Notes: generated by a model not told the origin, from the letters alone. Counted from the first letter of the stretch, positions 1-11,975 are shown. The stretch: DNA of 64,000 bases from Ascarosepion bandense (GCA_037127315.1 JBBBDQ010000750.1:3193001-3257000), one strand, 5' to 3'. Made by a program: numbers and translations.

Positions 1-42
1 TCACCTACACAATACCTGACGGGTAAATGCTGTACACTACAG
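1..42 (+). other. Candidate exon tail ending in a splice donor
   Basis: Bases 41-48 read AG/GTGAGC after ...CACTAC, a strong 5' splice donor match (CAG/GTGAGC). The 42 bases before it are open in the frame that ends in phase 0 (reads SPTQYLTGKCCTLQ). It sits in the most CpG-rich part of the window. The phase fits the candidate exon at 4357, which starts in phase 0. I do not recognise the peptide, and a short open frame plus one donor can arise by chance. It could equally be 5' UTR or non-coding RNA. Confidence 0.25.
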
Positions 43-276
43 GTGAGCTGACGCGGCTATAGGTGAAAAAGGACTAGAAATCTCTTTCCTCTCTTGTTGC
101 CCCTTTAAGAAATGTTATGACAACTCCCCTTTTTTTTTCTTTTACGCTTTACTTGTCTAAAAATGTTCGTTACACTTCGATGAGGGATCTCGACACAAGC
201 TGACAAGTCTACTACAAGTTACAACACATGCATTATGTGAGAACTTTGAGACTTTGGAAAAGTTCAGCGCACGTAC

Positions 277-279
<3 letters not shown>

Positions 280-316
<37 letters not shown>
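280..316. repeat. (CA)n microsatellite
   Basis: About 18 uninterrupted CA units followed by a short A run. Likely length-polymorphic. Confidence 0.95.
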
Positions 317-320
<4 letters not shown>

Positions 321-1838
321 AAACTTTGAAAATCCTTTGTTTTGATTTTTAAATTGTAATATTTTCAAAATATAAAATTAATCTTAATGGAAACACTTAG
401 TTTTTCACCCTATAGAAAAGAAAAAATACTCTACTTACTACTCACTCACTACACAGTAAGAAATTTTCTTGAAATACGGAGGAATTAGGGTTTGTCACGT
501 GACAAGGTTTCTCTCTTAGATTATCAGATTGTTAAAGTAAAGAATAAAAAGGTAGTTTTTATTGTGCAAAAACATTTTTAGCGTTTCCCATTAAAATGGG
601 GAAATAAAACTCAGTTTTCAAATTTATGACTTGTTTGTTAACTAATCGAAACTCAGATTATTCAAATTAGGGCGCACGAACAATAAGTAATTGTTGTTGG
701 CAGTTTAAAAAAAAAAATACGCATTTAATTAATAAAAGTAGCAAAGGAAGACTGTTTTCTTTATAGAACCTGTATTGTTTTATTACCAACTTGCGAATAA
801 AGAATACTTTGTATAGGTTATTTACTATTAGACTTTTTTTTTTTTTTTTTTTTTTTGTTAGGTTGCGTTTGTGATTAATCTAGGTGCGTACACTTCATAT
901 TCCGGTAGGGTTATCTTCATCGTTTACGCTTTTCTTATCCGCTAAGTAACCAGGTGCTTACTTCCGGACTTGTCAGTTTTTTTTTTTTTGGTGTGTGTGT
1001 ATGGAGGGGTTAAAACTAAAAATTTGTATCATCCTTACATTCCTTATGTTTTAACACGCTCAACGGTAGTTATTTTTGTTTTTATTTAAAAAAAAAAATG
1101 CAACTAACTCAATCAATCAAATCAAAATATCGGCATTGGACGGTGATTTTTGCCAAAAGGCAAATGCACACAATTAAAACTTAAAATATTTTTAATAATG
1201 GAAAAAAAAGTTAGAGATATTGTTTTACAAGGAAGATATTCGGGTACGTTTTTACTTTTAAATTAAAAATGTAACCTTGTATTTAATTTGTGTCAAAAAA
1301 AAAAAAAAAATAGTGAGGAGAGGTATCAAGTGACGACCAAACTGAGACGAGCTTGCTGTGGCAGAGAACAACCAACCAACCAACAAAGTTATTTGTTTAC
1401 ATTTTTTTTTTTTTTTACTGTACACATTTTTTTTAGAGATCGATATTCGTTTTTCGTCGATGAAACGCTTTTTTGTTCTGTTATTTATTTATTTTTCATT
1501 AGACATTTCAAAAGTGAGAAGAAAAATAATAAATCTCTGTACTGTAGTGTAGACTTTAATTTTGACATTTAAATTAATTGACGTTCAGATATTTTTTAAC
1601 GATAGAAAATTTCAGTCTCTTTTTAACCGATTAGCACTCTAGGCCGGGCGATGAGGTGTTTCTTTATCTATGTAACCGCTTTGAACGTGACTTTTTTGAC
1701 TAATAGTCGGTATATTTTTATCACATTGACAGACTGAGGTTGGCCGGACATTGTCTTTTTTAGTTAAGTCGACTGTCAATTACCCACAGCAATAAACATG
1801 AGGAAACTACCAGTTCTACTAATTATTGCTGACTTGTC

Positions 1839-1885
1839 TTAATTTTATTACACATCGAAAATTTTTGGATGTGTAATAAAATTAA
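1839..1885. repeat. Perfect 18-bp inverted repeat, 11-bp spacer
   Basis: Arms 1839-1856 (TTAATTTTATTACACATC) and 1868-1885 are exact reverse complements around an 11-base spacer (GAAAATTTTTG). The transcript would fold into a stable hairpin. It lies at the edge of the CpG-rich stretch. No TA or longer duplication framing it as a transposon was evident, so its origin is unknown. Confidence 0.85.
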
Positions 1886-1900
1886 AACAATTTGACCAAA

Positions 1901-3329
1901 AAAGTGATTTGAAAACGTGGTTGAGAAAACAAAAAAGTTGAAAGCATAAGTGCTTGTTTATTTTTAAAATTTTAGTGCATTCGTTTGTATTTTTAAAAAA
2001 TAAAATAATTGCATTTATTCCGGGTTCAGGATAGACTTCTCTTTTTTTTGCTTTTTTTTTTTTTTCCAATAAAAAAAGAAAAACATTGATTCGGGAATTC
2101 TTGCGAAAATGAAAATCTCTCTTAAAATCTTATTTTAATGAAACTTTCAGCTTGCAGGACTTATTCACAAAGGAATGAAATTGTTTTTATAGAAACTTTG
2201 ATACAGTGTATTTAAATATAAACCGCTGGCGCAAAAAAAAAAAAAATTAAAAAGCATGTGTGTATACACTGTACACACACCACTCACTGAAATTAATTTC
2301 ATGAAACTTTAAGAAATTAAATTTTCATGTGTAAAAACAAAAAGCAGGACTTTTTGGAAAATGTACTGTTTTTTCAAACTACTGCTCATTTCCCGAAGAT
2401 CTGTTCCAAATCGTAAAATAAAAAAAATGCAATAAAGCTAATTATTTAATTAGAATAGCTATATTGTCCTTATAAAGATTTATTAAGGACACTAGTAGTA
2501 AAGAAAATCTTTCGATGAATAGTTTTAATTTTTTTTAAATTAATAATTTGATATATGACATTGATAACTTAAACATTCTGAACTGAATTATTTTCATCAG
2601 GTTAAGTGATATTAAGTGAAAAATATATATGTACTTTTCAAAAATTAAAAAGCTTTTTTTACAAATATTTTTCCAAGATTTTAATTTTTTTTATGGTCAA
2701 CCATACACAAAAGAAAACAAGAAGAGCGTTGATTAAAGTTTATGTCATTGTCAACATTCCTAAAATTAGATTTACAGAGAATATTTTCCAACATTTTTAA
2801 GATTACTTAACTAACTATATAAAAAAAAAGAAAAGGGGCTCACCTGTCATTTTCTTAAATTATGTTTTAACAGATAGTCTCTGTAGAAATATGTCAACGC
2901 CTTTCCTTTCAGTTCTTGTTACATGATTGATAATCACTGCTACGGTTTGTTTTTAAAAATCCATTTCTTTGTTACACGTAAAGTAATTCTTTCCCCATAT
3001 CGGAATAAAATATGCCTCCAAATAAAGTTTCAGAAAATATTTTTTTGATTTTCAAATTGAAAATTTACTTTTGTTCACAAATGTGTGAAAATGACTGATT
3101 TCAATTGAAAACAACCAAAAAGGTTTGATTCCAATTTATTAATTTGGTGTATTTCAAAATAAATGGAATCAACAAAATATTTTGCTTACTGGAAATAGTA
3201 ATTTTAGTTTTCAGTTAAAGCTAAAAAAAGCTTCAGAATGCTTTTTCGTCTTAGACCTTAGGTGTTGGAAATTAGTGGCGGCGAAACAATTTTCTTTAAC
3301 AAGTTCTTTAAAACAATTTTACCATAAAT

Positions 3330-3369
<40 letters not shown>

Positions 3370-4356
3370 ATTTTTCTCTAATTCCAATCCATCAACATAA
3401 CTTTTTATATTTAATCTTTATATGATGTAACTAAAAAATTCGTTACTTTTTATTAACTGATTTTATGCTCAAACATAGCTAATAGCAATTATTAATTAAT
3501 GACTGTGTGGTAATTCTGTTTCAAAAAATTACTAACCATGTAATTAAGGCCTTTTATTTATTTATTTTTTTTTTAATTTATCAAATTCTCATATAAAATT
3601 GTGTGTGTTAAGATTTTAGAATATTTACAATTGAAGCAAAAATCTTTTCATTTAGAAACAGCTCTTGTGTAGATTGCTAAATTCAGAAAATTAAAAATGA
3701 GTTAAAATGTTTGTATTTTTAGATGAATTGAGCTATTTTTGACATGCATTTCAACTATCTTGAAAAAATTTCAGTTAAGAAAAATTATCTAACTTTTCAT
3801 AGGCTACTGTAATAGTCTAATTTTAATTGTAACATTAAGTACTGTATTTGACAGCATAAACACATCTTTCAGTAGGGTATATTCATGAAAACATGTCTTA
3901 GCATATTTAAGCATGTAATGTTTAAATCAAGGTATCAGTATATTAGATAAATTTAAGAAAAGCACTTTAGTTATAACAGCAAACCTTACTGTAGATGAAA
4001 AGCAAAAAATCATACCAATAAATATTCTCCATAATTACAGTAATAAAAGAAAGCTGAAGATGTTTTGTAAAAAGCAAGCTACCATTACAGTGGAACTTTA
4101 ACCAAAACTCAGTAATAGAATGCAAAAGAACATTTATGCATGTTCTATAAGAAAAACTTTAGTCCTATTCAAAGCAAGAAAAAAGATCCTGAAAGCCTCA
4201 AATCTCTTCCTGCTGATATCACTACTTTGAAATGTGTGTTGTCTTTTGTTCCATTGTTCATGCAGCACTTTTAAAATGAATGCCCAGTAATTTAATTTCT
4301 TTTTTTTTCTTTTTTTTCTCCCCCCCCCCCCCTAATATTTCTTTACCCTTTCACAG
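1901..4356. other. No recognisable gene or element; AT-rich with long poly-T
   Basis: I see no repeat family or plausible coding frame. The main landmark is a 34-base T run at 3332-3365. A C run at about 4321-4332 forms part of a long pyrimidine tract leading into the acceptor of the next candidate exon. A minus-strand donor-like GACAG/GTGAGC near 2840 has no open exon behind it. Confidence 0.6.
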
Positions 4357-4510
4357 ACTTGTTTCAATGATGATCCTCTTCATTCTTCCTGTGGATATGA
4401 AGTGATGATTTGGTTTTCCTATCCAATTTTCTTGCATGTTTGGTTTAAATGGTTATTCACAAGTCAATCTAAAAATTACAGTAGGCTTATCAGTCCACCA
4501 GGAATGACAG
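4357..4510 (+). CDS. Candidate internal coding exon, unknown membrane-type protein
   Basis: A long pyrimidine tract ends in CCCTTTCACAG (acceptor, 4346-4356) and the stretch ends in GACAG/GTAACT (donor after 4510). The 154 bases between are open in one frame only: 51 codons plus one base, phase 0 in, phase 1 out. The peptide begins TCFNDDPLHSSCGYE and carries a hydrophobic, aromatic-rich segment (VMIWFSYPIFLHVWFKWLF) that could span a membrane, then SRLISPPGMT. Composition looks more protein-like than most background frames. I do not recognise the family. Its phases fit the donor at 42 and the candidate exon at 32725. Against it: in an AT-rich 64-kb window, chance exons of this length occur, and no homology could be tested. 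Confidence 0.3.
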
Positions 4511-5619
4511 GTAACTGGGTTTTCAATTCTCCCACCTTCTTTTTAATGGCTCTTCTATATGTTCTAAATTGCTCTCAAAACAGAAGAGGTTTTTAATAGT
4601 CCCATAAAACAACTATTTCATTCAGGCTTTTGGATGGCTTGATTTGGGAGAGAAATCTATGAGTAGTTGAATTGCTTTTCTTAATTGTCCTAATGTATAA
4701 CAAATTCTGAAACCTTTTGAATTAGGACAATTTACCATCATTGATTGAATAAAATTCCGAGAAAGTTACTGAGTACAATGACTGGCGTGTGGGGTTGGGA
4801 GAAACACATAACAACCAAAACGTTCTTGCTGGGATAAATAATGCATAATAAGGATAATTCATTGTCCCAAAAATTTCAATGCAGATATAGTTGGTGAAAA
4901 TCATTGGATGTAACCAAATCAATGAAATTAGATTTTCTTCCCATTGGAAATTAAACTTTCAAATTTTCATATGCAATTAGTGACATTATTTCAAAATGCC
5001 ATGCCATACAGTTATTTGCTTGATCACTTTGAAATTAAAGTGCATTTATTTTTATTCTTTAGTCATAAAAAATTATAAAGTTCTAGTTATTACTTATTCT
5101 TTAAGTAATTTATGAGGTTTTGAAAAAAATGTTTATTACAATTTTTCTTAGTGCAAACATTTTTTTCCTGTCTATTCTTATAAAGTGGGTCTACTCCACA
5201 ATCCCCCCCATAATTTCCTGAATCCTTCTGAATATTTTATTTTATTATTTATTCTGAAATAGAATTTTTCCTATCATGGTTGAGTGATCTAGAGGCATAT
5301 TGAAATTGACGGTGGTTTCTTCTACATATGCTACATAATGGGGCAGGTATAAGTTAAAACCTTACCAAATGCACATTTTCTTAAGGGCTATCAAAAAAAC
5401 CTGGGCCAGTATATGACATGTTTTGTTTTTTTTTGTTTTTTTTTATGTTAACTGAGACATGTGTATTCATTAAATGTATATATTAAGAAATACAGATATA
5501 ATTTTATCATATTTTTAAGGAAATTTGGTCAGATATTCTGCAAGTGAATTTAGGATAATGAAATAAATTTAATATCTGAGACAGGGAAAAGTTTTCTATG
5601 TGAAGTACCCTAAATCTTT
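4511..5619. other. No recognisable gene or element
   Basis: AT-rich sequence with one short perfect inverted repeat (4683-4732, listed separately). No repeat family recognised. Confidence 0.6.
4683..4732. repeat. 12-bp perfect inverted repeat
   Basis: Arms AATTGTCCTAAT (4683-4694) and its exact complement (4721-4732) are separated by 26 bases. No transposon signature surrounds it; possibly a remnant hairpin. Confidence 0.7.
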
Positions 5620-5866
5620 TGTTGTGGAATCAGTAGGTCAAGCTCTAGACTATGCTATTTCATCCTTTTTTGCAATGATACCTTTTGGAAAAGTATGAAT
5701 CCATTTCATTTTCTCCATCTTGAGGTTAAATAGCAGGATAGTCTGGGCTCTCTAGTCTTGGGTGGCAACTAGTCCTAAGATAGTTTTCTCTCTTTGCAAA
5801 CTCTTGGGAGAAAGCAATTGGAAACCATTTCACTATCTTTCCCAAGAAGTGTTGGCAATTCACAGA
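5620..5866 (+). mobile_element. Old, diverged SINE
   Basis: The stretch aligns by eye with the core of the younger SINEs at 8840 and 14574. It shares a GGAAAAGTATGAATCCAT block (GGGAAAGGTATTAATCCAT in the young copies), then GGTTAAATAGCAGGATAG, TCTGGGCTCTCTAGTCTTGG and GGTGGCAACTAGTC in the same order. Its 3' part (AGAAAGCAATTGG, AACCATTTCACTATCTT, CCCAAGAAG) is close to the AGAAAGCAATAGCAACCTATTGC region of the young copies but differs more, which suggests a separate subfamily sharing a conserved core. Shared-core SINEs of this kind are known from cephalopods as Ceph-SINEs; assignment to that group is inference. Confidence 0.6.
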
Positions 5867-8316
5867 TAAAGAAAAGGAATTCGGAGATTTGAGATTGCCT
5901 TGAATAAACATATGGTATTTAAATAAATAAAAAAATTTAAATTGCATAATGTTTTTGAATTGGTTAGATTATTGAATAAAAACTTGTTTAAAAATAGGAG
6001 TAACTGTTTACTTTTGTCACCACTTTCATATTAACTACATTGATTAGTTGCAAGTTGTTACCTTTTAATTATATCCACCTACTTATCATATATTTTTTAA
6101 CTGTTTATCTTATTTATAATTTCAAGCAAATGTTATTACCTTAGCCTAGTTTGAAATATTAAGCTAAGTCTCTTTGTAGAGAGGCTACTTGACTGTTGGT
6201 AACTATTTCCTCATTCTCCTCATCAAGTAAAAGGAGTTTACTTCAGACTGCTTTCCTGAATCACTTGAGTTTTTTTTTGTATTATTTGTATCTTACTCCA
6301 GTTTAGTATATAAGCAATTTCTGAATGCATTAAACTAATGTATGTGTATATATTATATATAATGTACAAAACTTCAACAAGCTGGCAGAAATATAATATA
6401 ATAATTAGAAATTAAAAAGGTAGAAAATTAGTAATTTTGTTATAAAGTTTTTTTTTGTTTTTTTTTTTTAATAAAATCTGTCTAAACATAGATTACTGTT
6501 GATTTTTAGTAAGTGTATTTCATGCAGTTTTTACGTATTTGTAAAATCTATAATATCCCTTGATTTCTGTTTGCTGTTTTTGTATTGATTACAAATATGG
6601 CTCAAAATTACTTTGAATTGCTGATCTCAATTTTGAGTTTTACAATGTTTACCTATTGTAATAATGTACAGCTAGTTAATGTGGTTACACCAGAATGAAG
6701 CTTTTGAAATAGTTCACTTATCAGTGTTATGTAAATGACTGTTTATTTGGTTTATAACTATTAACAAAATTACAATTACATATTTTTTTTTACTTTCCGG
6801 ATATATAAAAACTACTATAAAATAATCAGTCCTAGTCTATAGAGAAATCATGACAAAACTCATTTTGTACAATACTTGATTAGATTATATAAAATTGCTG
6901 GTTGCCTTTTACAAGTGGATTTTGATAGCTGTAGAGGCTGAATCATCCCACTAATAACCCATAATTTATTTTTTAACCTAACCGTTTGCCACAATGATAT
7001 GACATCAAAGTGCATGCAAAGCAGAAGTTTATGTAGAAAAAAAAATGCCCCCTCTAATATTAATTCTTGCAGAATATTTATGAAAACCCAAGAGTGTATG
7101 TGAGCACAGTTAAGTGTTAACTAGTTTCAGAAGTGGCAAAAAGTAATGTATATGTTTTAAGAAATCTTGTAAAGCTGTCAACTTCCAAGGTATTTATCAC
7201 TAGTGTAAATACATTGCCAATGGTTTTGATTGGAAAAAGTTTTGCATTTGAAGACATGCTCTATTGGCAGTGTTATTGTACTGCCTGTATCAATAATTTC
7301 TACTGAGATAATTAGCAGATATTATTTTTGGAACACCCTTTATTTTATAGATAAAAATAGTAATGAACTCAAGTATATTAGAAGTGTAAGAGCCTGTAAT
7401 TTTAGTAAGACATATTGTAAAGAAATTAAAAATAAAATGTTAAGATACCGGCATTCTTTGAAAAGGAAACAGCTATTTTGGATAAGTGGCAAAATCTTTT
7501 TGTTCTGTTGGGAATATCTCTTCAAAACCATTGCTGGCAAAATAGTTGCTGAGATGACATAATCTTCATTTAGATTACTACCAGAACAATTACCAATTAA
7601 AGCTGATTATTTCTGAGCAATAAAAGATTGGCATTATATGCTTTAGATTAGCTTAATCTGGGACTTGAGAGAGACCAGCTATATGCAGTTGTTTGGCAAA
7701 GACTTAAATAGGCTGTTTTTATATAAATATTTTAAAGTGTAACTTTTATTTTTTCTCTTCTACTTAATTTTATCTATTAATTTTTCTTGTTTATTTTTTT
7801 TTGCGGGGGGTTAAATATGTGTTATTGAATATAGTGTTCTTTGTCTTATCTAGAATGAAAATGTAAAGTACCCAATTATGTTCAAAATAAAAGAAAGATA
7901 TATTCTAAATTGAAGAGTCATTCCTAGATAATGATTGAGGTTCTCTAAGCTTTGCTCTCTTGGCCTGAGGACCCCTTGAAACTATACATGCAAAGAATGC
8001 AACAATTTAAGTATTCAAGTGAATACTGTTTGCATGTGCTTTTTAAAGTAATTGTTTTCTTGTACTTTGGTTATTTGTGCATGTGGAAATGCTTGAACAG
8101 ACTTGAATACTCATTGTATTATTTATAATCAACAGTAATTCATCTAAATGTCATGGTTTTCTGTTCATACCTGTGGGTGTGGTTTGAGTAATGCCTAACA
8201 GAATTAGTGGAAAAGACATTTGGAAGATACAGTTGCATTTCATAAGACATTAGGAGCTGATGTCCATTACAAGCAGTGAATATAGATTTTGGCTGATGCA
8301 CTGCATTTTGCAAGAC

Positions 8317-8352
<36 letters not shown>

Positions 8353-8830
8353 CAGTATATTTTGGTCAAGTACCATCAATATAAAGTGTAGATAACTTCT
8401 CAGGAATTCTCAACACGGTTAATTGAAACTTCAGCTTGATCTAAATAAGTATTTACCATTTTATGTGCAAGTTTCTACTGATGTTTTTATGCCATTTAAA
8501 TATTTGGTAAATGCATGATTCTGTGCTTAAAAATCTCTATATTGACAGATATGTGACAATAACCATAAGAACTAAAAGAATTGTTGTAGAAAACACATAA
8601 TGCTGTGAGTTGTACAACTGTTTGACGAGTCATTGATTTAGAATTTGTGGAATTGCTCTGTGCCAAATTTGGTTTGAAAACCTGTGTAAATGTTACAAAT
8701 AGGTCAAATATTATTTTATTTATCAGATGAGTTCCATTTTTCACCTTTTTTAAAGAATGTAGTTCTTTCCAAGTATCAGATTTTGTGCTAATGACCTTTC
8801 TTTTTGGTACCTCAATTTATGCATAGTACC
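5867..8830. other. No recognisable gene or element
   Basis: AT-rich, T runs at 8318-8349 and elsewhere. A 110-codon frame at 7230-7562 has background composition and no splice or start context, so I do not call it. A weak resemblance between about 7090-7210 and 31790-31900 (shared GCTGTCAACTT and ATTGCCAAT blocks) may be a very old repeat. Confidence 0.5.
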
Positions 8831-8839
8831 AGATTAGCA

Positions 8840-9147
8840 TTGGATGTGCGTTGTGGTACAGTGGATATCGGCTCTGAACAAGAAATTGGGAAGCCGAGTT
8901 CTAATTCCGGTTGAATTCCTTGTATTCACTTACGCTCAAATACCCTTGGGAAAGGTATTAATCCATCTCTTCCCTCCAGTTATGGGTTAAATAACAAAAC
9001 AGATCGGGTTCTATAGCCTTGGCTGGCAACCAGTCTACCGCAAAAAGTAATGGCAAACTACTGCGGGATAATCTTCTGCCCAGTCAATCATATAGCTTTT
9101 GAAACATGATTGCCCAAGTGTGTATCACGTATGGCACTGAACTGACT
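8840..9147 (+). mobile_element. Full-length tRNA-derived SINE with target-site duplications
   Basis: The head carries pol III promoter-like boxes: an A-box-like segment (TACAGTGGATATCGGCTC) and a B-box (GAGTTCTAATTCCGG; intact GAGTTCGAATTCC in the copy at 61144). The body has the GGGTTAAATAACA block and the GGTTCTATAGCCTTGGCTGG block, and the 3' end reads TGTATCACGTATGGCACT...ACTGACT. Flanks AGATTAGCA (8831-8839 and 9148-9156) are direct repeats, as expected for LINE-mediated insertion. Non-autonomous: no protein is encoded, and mobilisation needed a partner LINE. Confidence 0.85.
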
Positions 9148-9489
9148 AGATTAGCAATTGTTTTTCATTTTTTACTGCTAAAATTGATAGATGTAACCGT
9201 AAGTCCTGTTCTAATGGCTTCTTCTCTCACACTTTTTGCTTATAGATCATTTTTGGATTCTTGTTTTCCTGTTGATTACGTTTGTCAAAAATTTAAATGC
9301 AATGTCAATCGTCTTTTTTTTATTCCTATTTTATCTTTTGCTTTAGATTTTTTTTTTCTTGCTTCTTCCACTCATAGCCTCTTGCATCTTAGTGGCTTTA
9401 TCAACTTACTTAGAAGGAAATGATTAAAAAACTCTGAATCGTTATTTATATTAATGTATTGTTCAAATTAAGAAATTTGTAAAAATAAT

Positions 9490-9563
9490 GGTTTGCATTC
9501 AGCTTATGCATCATTTATCTGAAGAAAACTAGAGAACACATTGAAATGTGATGGTGGGAGTTT
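9490..9563 (+). repeat. 74-bp dispersed repeat, copy A
   Basis: Nearly identical to 13077-13150: both contain TTGCATTCAGCTTATGCATC, then TTATCTGAAGAAAACTAGAG and AACACATTGAAATGTGATGG. The flanks differ, so this is a dispersed repeat, not a tandem duplication. No coding content; family unknown. Confidence 0.85.
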
Positions 9564-9698
9564 TGAATAACAATTCGTAATTAAAGACTATCATTGCTTA
9601 GAAATTACTTTCTATAATTTGATATTCTTTAATATAAATTAATCTCATAAATTTAAATTTAAACTAATGTCTTATTGTGCACTATTTCTAAATTAGTA

Positions 9699-10948
9699 TT
9701 AGGTTGTCCAGAAAGTTAATGCTAAATTTTCAGTAATTCATATTCCAACATATTAGAACCTGTAAAATTTATTACGATATAATATGCTTACATTTCCAAT
9801 TAGAGCACACTTGAAACTATCTCAAGAGAGAAAGTTTAAAATTACTTAATTCATGTCAATTTTTCATTCCTATGAAAACTGAAGATAAAGTACATTTTAG
9901 ACACTTAAGCCTTTTTTATTTTATCTTTTTTTTTACATTGTAAAGATAAAAATACCTTGCAAGCAACAAAAAAGGTATGTATAGTTAAAGTGCTTTAGCT
10001 GACAGAACTGTGCAGAAGTGGTTTGCTAAATTTAGAATTGGTGGTTGTAGTCTTATTGATGAAGATTGCTTATGCAGACCCCCTCCCCACTTCCACTACA
10101 GATGATGATCGAATCAAGACATTGATTGAAAATAACTGACATTACACAACACAGGAATTATCGGAAACACTGGATTTATCAAAATCCACTATCCATGAGC
10201 ACTTAGTGAAGCTTGCTCAAATTGCTATGATGTCACCATGTGATTTGAGTAGAAAAAATCTTTTGGCTCACATCTATGATTTGCTGTATAAATGCAATGG
10301 AATGGAATCGCACCCATTTTAAGCAAATTGTGATCAGTGATGATAAATGGATTATTTACAACAATGTTCAGCAAAAAAGATCCTAGACTAAGTGACATGA
10401 GCCAACTTTAGCCACTCCAAAAGCAGGTTTTATTCCTAAGAAAGTCATGCTGCTCATCTGGTGAGATTGGAAAGAAATTCTATATTATAAGCTTCTGCCA
10501 AATAACCAGTTAGTTGATTCTGAAAAGTACTGCTTGCAAATGAATGAATTAAAGGCAGCAATTCAAGGAAAATGTCCATAATTAGCGAACAGGAAAGGTG
10601 TTGTTTTCCATCAGGATAATGCTTGCGTTTCTTTCATGACCTGGCACAAATTGTTACAGTTTGGCTGGGATGTGTTACTCAACCCACCATATTTGCCAGA
10701 CATTGTTCTTTTGGATTTTCATTTATTCAGGTCTTTGCAAAATAACTCAATGGTAAAAATTTTATTTCTTTGGATGACAAAGAAACCACCAGAAATTCTG
10801 GGAAGACGTAATCTTAAGTTGAAGGAAAAATACAGAAAAGTTGTAACAAAAATGGTTTATATTTAGTTGAATAAGTATTTAAGTGTTTATTTTGTTTTGT
10901 GCTTTAATTTCCCTTAAAAATTGGCATGCACTTTCTGGACAACCCAAT
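9699..10948 (+). mobile_element. Nearly complete mariner element with TIRs and TA duplication
   Basis: The left end TTAGGTTGTCCAGAAAGTTA and the right end (reverse complement ATTGGGTTGTCCAGAAAGTG) form terminal inverted repeats, bordered by TA at 9697-9698 and 10949-10950. The length of 1.25 kb is normal for mariner. The single transposase gene between them is broken (separate entry). The well-kept termini contrast with the dead gene. Confidence 0.9.
9995..10866 (+). pseudogene. Mariner transposase remnant (DD34D class)
   Basis: Conceptual translation across frames gives mariner landmarks in order. An N-terminal helix-turn-helix piece reads RTVQKWFAKFRIGG, followed by DDDRIKTLIENN, a stop, and TQELSETLDLSKSTIHEHL. 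The first catalytic aspartate lies in SDDKWI (about 10336-10353). Then come FHQDNA with the second aspartate, HKLLQFGWDVLLNPPY, PDIVLLDFH with the third, and HLFRSLQNN. The spacing between HQDNA and LLDFH is consistent with the D34D signature. Internal stops and frameshifts make it non-functional. The enzyme would cut and paste the element at TA sites. The last part is one open frame, 10636-10866. Confidence 0.85.
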
Positions 10949-10950
10949 TA

Positions 10951-11399
10951 ATTATTTGACCTAAAATTGCACTGCATTATTGATTGAAGTCTATCAGCTC
11001 CAATAACTTGCACATGTAAACATTGCAATCAGATATTTGGTTTTGTTTTGAAAATCTGTTATGAGCTCCAGTGGTTAAATTACGTTTTTTTTTTTTTTTT
11101 TTTCCTTTAATGTAAATGTTATAAATCTCAATGGATTAGTAAGAGCATCAATAAACATTTAGTTGTTAAAGAAACAAACTAGTAGTAATTAGCACTTGTA
11201 GTATTTTTGTATGTTAGTATACTTGGAGAAATATTTCCAATATATCTCAATTTGTTGATAAAGTGTCACATATTTCACTATGTATCGCTTCAATTAAAGA
11301 TCCTTTGCATAATTTTGGTCAATTTCTAATCCAGTGATCTAATCATTGAAGTACAGTTTGAATTCCTTTTCAAAAACGTAAATATGTATAAGGCTTAAT
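10951..11399. other. No recognisable gene or element
   Basis: AT-rich spacer with a T run at about 11085-11103, between two mariner relics. Confidence 0.6.
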
Positions 11400-11975
11400 C
11401 CAGTTTCTAGCATATTTTTATAAAGTGTTTTACTTGTATAATTTGTAACATTCAGTCATTTAAAATATTTCCCTTTTATTTCTATAGTTTTGCATTAATG
11501 TTCAGCTAAATTGTGTAGTCCATAAAATAACTTTTGGTTTTGAGTTGATAAATTATTTGCTATTTTTAACTTAGCCTGTTGTTTGAAGTGACAGATCTGA
11601 AAAATATACCATGTGTAAAGAAACTGTTGTGTTGTATTTGCAACATGATAGGCTTTGTCATGTAGTAAATTCACTAACATTTTTGCCCCAAAAAACAAAA
11701 GATCACTTCTGTTCCAAATAAACCAATTGCTTACTGTAGTATTGTATTGTTAAACTTTCACTGGGTTGCAGTTTATAATAAATTTTCTTTGAGTCCAACC
11801 AAATATGGAATTTTGTTTCCACAAGAGATACCATTTTGGCTGAAGTGTTGAAAATTGTTCTGGATCTCACCACAATATTCTTTCATTTTAGATTCTTTAC
11901 AATGAATCCATTTCTCATCACCACTGATTATATAACTTTCTCAAAGTAACTATTTTTGTATCAAACAAGAAAAGA
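11400..11975 (-). pseudogene. Second mariner transposase relic, internally deleted
   Basis: Minus-strand translation from about 11960 downward gives a degraded GDEKWIH-like start, then KEYCGE (around 11880), a piece reading KIYYKLQPSESLTIQYYSKQ and LVYLEQ. Next are LLHDKAYHVANTTQQFL (the HDNARPHVA region with the catalytic aspartate) and finally NLSTQNQKLFYGLH...KGKYF, the mariner C-terminus. The segment between the HDN motif and the C-terminus (PPYSPDLxPxDYH) is missing, which removes the third aspartate. It is a different lineage from the element at 9699, judging by sequence. Ends are not clear. Confidence 0.75.

Larger units (their letters stand above)
43..1900. other. CpG-retaining non-coding region, possible promoter-proximal sequence
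   Basis: No repeat family or long reading frame is recognisable. CpG dinucleotides are frequent here (by eye about 50 in 1.9 kb), while the following kilobases have very few outside recent transposons. In mosaically methylated invertebrate genomes, CpG loss follows germline methylation, so this stretch may have been unmethylated, as near a transcription start. It also contains a (CA)n tract, T runs at about 834-856 and A runs. Promoter identity is inference; no convincing TATA or initiator was identified. Confidence 0.3.

Noticed and set aside
2600..2930. Minus-strand donor GACAG/GTGAGC near 2840 with an acceptor-like site upstream
   Set aside because: The 37-base interval has stops in all three frames.
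7090..7230. Resemblance to 31790-31910 (GCTGTCAACTT and ATTGCCAAT blocks)
   Set aside because: Too weak and gapped to call a repeat family by eye.
7230..7562. 110-codon open frame
   Set aside because: Background amino-acid composition, overlapping antisense frame, no splice or promoter context, no recognisable motif.
7930..7990. Possible hAT fossil (GGCCTGAGGACCCCTTGAAA)
   Set aside because: Only one short suggestive motif; no terminal repeats.
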